A stretch of 25,010 nt of DNA from a virus: positions 1 to 25,010 of IMG/VR virus record IMGVR_UViG_3300009159_005376; one strand, written 5' to 3'. Each line of letters begins with the position of its first letter. Position 1 is the first letter of the stretch. Below, piece by piece: positions 23,568 through 25,010 of this stretch. Under the pieces are notes generated by a model, which was not told where the DNA came from, did not search any database, and saw nothing but the letters and a program-made list of their open reading frames with translations. Both the position numbers and the translations under genes were made by a program.

Positions 23568-23851
23568 TTGATTTATTACGACCCACATTAGATTGGATTA
23601 GACATGATTATACTAGTAATCGCTTTCGTTTTTGCGTGGAGTTGCTTGCTTGGGCTATTAGTATTGGGTGTTCAATTACCATGGCTCTCACAGTCCCCAA
23701 TCCGCCCCTATTATCTCTTTACCCTATATGGATCCTCGGTTGTGGTATGTATGCTTGGGCTGCTTTTACTCGCAAATCTTTTGGCATGCTGGCTAACTAC
23801 TTGCTATTGGTAACAATAGATTCAGTAGGATTAGTGAGGATGTTAACATGA
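23564..23851 (+). CDS. Small membrane protein with three predicted transmembrane segments
   Basis: A 95-residue protein with hydrophobic segments at about 22-43 (CVELLAWAISIGCSITMAL), 49-68 (LSLYPIWILGCGMYAWAAF) and 73-92 (GMLANYLLLVTIDSVGLVR), joined by short loops with Arg/Lys. It starts with an amphipathic, charged N-terminus (DWIRHDYTSNRFRF). It resembles small hypothetical membrane proteins seen in aquatic T4-like phages at the same place, though I cannot name a family. It overlaps gp44 and gp62 by 4 bases each, so it is produced along with the clamp loader. The role is unknown. Confidence 0.8.
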   Translation: MIDLLRPTLDWIRHDYTSNRFRFCVELLAWAISIGCSITMALTVPNPPLLSLYPIWILGCGMYAWAAFTRKSFGMLANYLLLVTIDSVGLVRMLT

Positions 23852-24288
23852 GCTTATTTGGAACCCCTGTAGAAAAACCCGCAGAAGTTCCTTATAAGGC
23901 CCCTGCAATCTCACCCTTCGACTTTATTAATGCTATTCATTATAGCAAAGATAATCTCATTGTAGATGATTGGTCGGAGAAACAATATAACCCGTTTATC
24001 ATTAATAAAGGACTATCTTACGGACATGATACAGTAATCCCTGCGAATGAGATGAATTCGCGACCACATCTTGAGAAAAAGATGCAGTTTTCGTTTCTTA
24101 TAAATACAATTAGGCCCCGTAAAAGATTCAATAAATGGATCAAAGCGGAGAAAATTGAATCGATCGAAGTAATTAAAGAATACTATGGATATAGCACAGA
24201 AAAAGCCCGCCAAGTACTCCCTCTTCTCGACGACTCAAAATTAGATTATTTAAGAACAAAACTAATAAAAGGTGGTCGTAATGGCTGA
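23848..24288 (+). CDS. 62: Clamp loader small subunit gp62
   Basis: Non-ATPase subunit of the gp44-gp62 clamp loader. The 146-residue product has the characteristic NKGLSYGHDTVIPANEMN segment (about 53-70), MQFSFLINTIRPRKRFNKW (about 79-97) and VIKEYYGYSTEKA (about 108-120), with a final PLLDDSKLDYLRTKL. It is shorter than T4 gp62 (187), with the N-terminal part reduced. Its place after gp44 and before regA matches T4. It overlaps regA by 8 bases. The identification relies on recalled conserved segments and gene order, which agree. Confidence 0.92.
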   Translation: MSLFGTPVEKPAEVPYKAPAISPFDFINAIHYSKDNLIVDDWSEKQYNPFIINKGLSYGHDTVIPANEMNSRPHLEKKMQFSFLINTIRPRKRFNKWIKAEKIESIEVIKEYYGYSTEKARQVLPLLDDSKLDYLRTKLIKGGRNG

Positions 24289-24712
24289 AGATATTTTTCA
24301 CATTGATTATCCTGGATACAACCCGCTGGAAGTAACCATGGCACAACCTGACGATTTTTTGAAGGTCAGAGAAACTCTCACACGTATCGGTGTAGCATCA
24401 CGCAAAGATAAAGTACTTTATCAATCTTGCCATATCTTACATAAGCAAGGTAGATACTTCATTGTCCATTTTAAAGAGCTATTTGCTCTTGATGGTAAGA
24501 CTGCAGATTTGACAGAGAACGATTTACAAAGACGTAATACAATTGCTAAGTTGCTAATAGATTGGGGCTTGGTAAAAATTATTGATCCTGATAAATTTAC
24601 AGATTTAGCACCGTTATCGCAGATCAAAGTAATTGCATTTAAAGATAAAAATGAATGGTCTTTACAAACAAAGTATAATATTGGTAAGAAAAAACAACCT
24701 ACAGAAGAATAA
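24281..24712 (+). CDS. regA: Translational repressor RegA
   Basis: RNA-binding protein that blocks translation of many T4 early messages, including the clamp and loader genes and its own, by covering their start regions. FLKVRETLTRIGVASRKDKV (26-45) and YQSCHILHKQGRYFIVHFKE (47-66) match T4 RegA very closely, followed by QRRNTIAKLLIDWGLVKI (about 83-100) and VIAFKDKNEWSLQTKYNIG. The product is 144 residues against 122 in T4, with about 14 extra residues at the N-terminus and a longer C-terminus. The ATG at 24281 has AAGGTGG (24269-24275) at good spacing. An internal ATG at 24338 would give a T4-like N-terminus but has no clear ribosome site. It is the last gene of the replication cassette. 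Confidence 0.95.
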   Translation: MAEDIFHIDYPGYNPLEVTMAQPDDFLKVRETLTRIGVASRKDKVLYQSCHILHKQGRYFIVHFKELFALDGKTADLTENDLQRRNTIAKLLIDWGLVKIIDPDKFTDLAPLSQIKVIAFKDKNEWSLQTKYNIGKKKQPTEE

Positions 24713-24716
24713 TCTG

Positions 24717-24724
24717 TATAAATA
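24717..24724 (+). promoter_or_regulatory. T4-type late promoter after regA
   Basis: An exact TATAAATA just after the regA stop (24712), followed by TTATAAT. It stands at the head of the long leader and the strongly translated-looking gene at 24918, as expected for an abundant late product. The transcription start would be about 24730. Confidence 0.85.
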
Positions 24725-24917
24725 ATTATAATCCCCGGGATGGGAAACGCAGCAATCGGTGTGGGCTGTATAAACCAGAAGCCGAACTAATTTCAGTCCC
24801 ACTACCTTGGGAACGTCTAAAGCTGGTACAACGTATGGTACCCCTGTAGTCAGTAAGCAGGATTAACGCTATGCCTTCGGGGTAGCAAATCTAAAACTCG
24901 CTTAATAGGAGAACTAT
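24725..24917 (+). ncRNA. Structured leader, candidate regulatory RNA
   Basis: About 190 bases with no long reading frame, visibly richer in G and C than the genes around it. Possible helices seen by eye: GTGGGCTG (24761-24768) with CAGTCCCAC (24794-24802, one bulge); GGTAC (24825-24829) with GTACC (24838-24842); CCTG (24843-24846) with CAGG (24858-24861); and GCTAT-CC (24868-24875) with GGGTAGC (24880-24886) closed by a UUCG tetraloop. TGGGAAACG (24741-24749) is nearly repeated as TGGGAACG (24808-24815). It does not match any riboswitch, ribozyme, tRNA or group I intron core I know. It could be a leader controlling or stabilising the message, or a separate RNA. Confidence 0.55.
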
Positions 24918-25010
24918 ATGTTTTACGCAAACATGGCTATCGATTCAATTCAAAACGCCAAAATCAACTTCCTCAAACAAACAGTCAAGGAAGATTCCCT
25001 TCAAAAACCC
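24918..25010 (+). CDS. Start of a late gene, product unrecognised, 3' end outside the window
   Basis: Thirty-one codons are visible from the ATG at 24918 to the window edge. Ribosome site AGGAG (24907-24911) is six bases upstream. The start reads MFYANMAIDSIQNAKINFLK and continues with a hydrophilic, probably helical stretch (QTVKEDSLQKP). I do not recognise it; a helical pattern of this kind occurs in phasin-like and small structural proteins. Codon use differs from the genes before it: C-ending codons dominate (ATC, AAC, TTC, CTC, GTC, TCC), a sign of a highly expressed gene. With a T4 late promoter and a structured leader it is likely an abundant late product. In T4 the next gene after regA is the polymerase gene 43, which this is not. 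Confidence 0.8.
   Translation, partial: MFYANMAIDSIQNAKINFLKQTVKEDSLQKP

Noticed and set aside
24725-24917. tRNA or group I intron in the leader
   Set aside because: No acceptor stem, T-loop consensus or CCA-type arrangement is visible, and I find no P7/G-binding core pattern or interrupted gene.
1-25010. CRISPR arrays, insertion sequences, integrases or attachment sites
   Set aside because: No regularly spaced repeats, transposase or integrase motifs, or terminal inverted repeats were seen by eye.

Overview
The window is a gene-dense, AT-rich stretch of a T4-like (tailed, myovirus-type) bacteriophage genome. Every supported gene is on the + strand, and most are separated by a few bases or overlap by 1-14 bases. 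The assignment rests on recognisable T4 core replication proteins: the C-terminal half of the recombination nuclease subunit gp46 at the left edge, and the cassette gp45 (sliding clamp), gp44 (clamp loader ATPase), gp62 (clamp loader small subunit) and RegA (translational repressor) at the right. These are in the T4 order. Two T4-type late promoters (TATAAATA) and two strong sigma-70 promoters support it. A phage peptide deformylase and a CobS-like ATPase are typical of aquatic T4-like phages. The host cannot be fixed from this sequence.

Layout. 1-1817: gp46 (partial), peptide deformylase and an unrecognised small protein. 1829-5355: two genes, each behind a near-identical consensus sigma-70 promoter: a CobT-like protein (HExxH, acidic linker, VWA domain) and its CobS/MoxR-like AAA+ partner. 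5365-21275: a sugar and glycan island of about 16 kb, apparently inserted into the gp46-gp45 interval that is short in T4. 21263-24712: a DUF3310-like protein, gp45, a small protein with a Tat-like N-terminus, gp44, a small membrane protein, gp62 and RegA. 24713-25010: a late promoter, a roughly 190-nt leader with several possible hairpins, and the start of a gene that runs off the window.

The island reads as two nucleotide-sugar pathways plus the transferases to use them. Gmd and Fcl would turn GDP-mannose into GDP-L-fucose, and the adjacent family-10 glycosyltransferase is a natural user of it. The second half holds an RmlB-like 4,6-dehydratase, an RfbH/E1-type PLP and iron-sulfur 3-dehydratase, two separate thiamine-diphosphate enzymes (a pyruvate-dehydrogenase-E1-like pair and an acetolactate-synthase-like enzyme split into two genes), and a short-chain reductase. 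From known pathways (yersiniose, avilamycin eurekanate) this combination suggests a two-carbon-branched deoxy sugar. Around these lie an FkbM methyltransferase, a second class I methyltransferase and several glycosyltransferase-like proteins. No flippase, polymerase or membrane-bound initiating transferase is present, so a cytoplasmic acceptor such as a virion protein or DNA is a reasonable guess, but only a guess.
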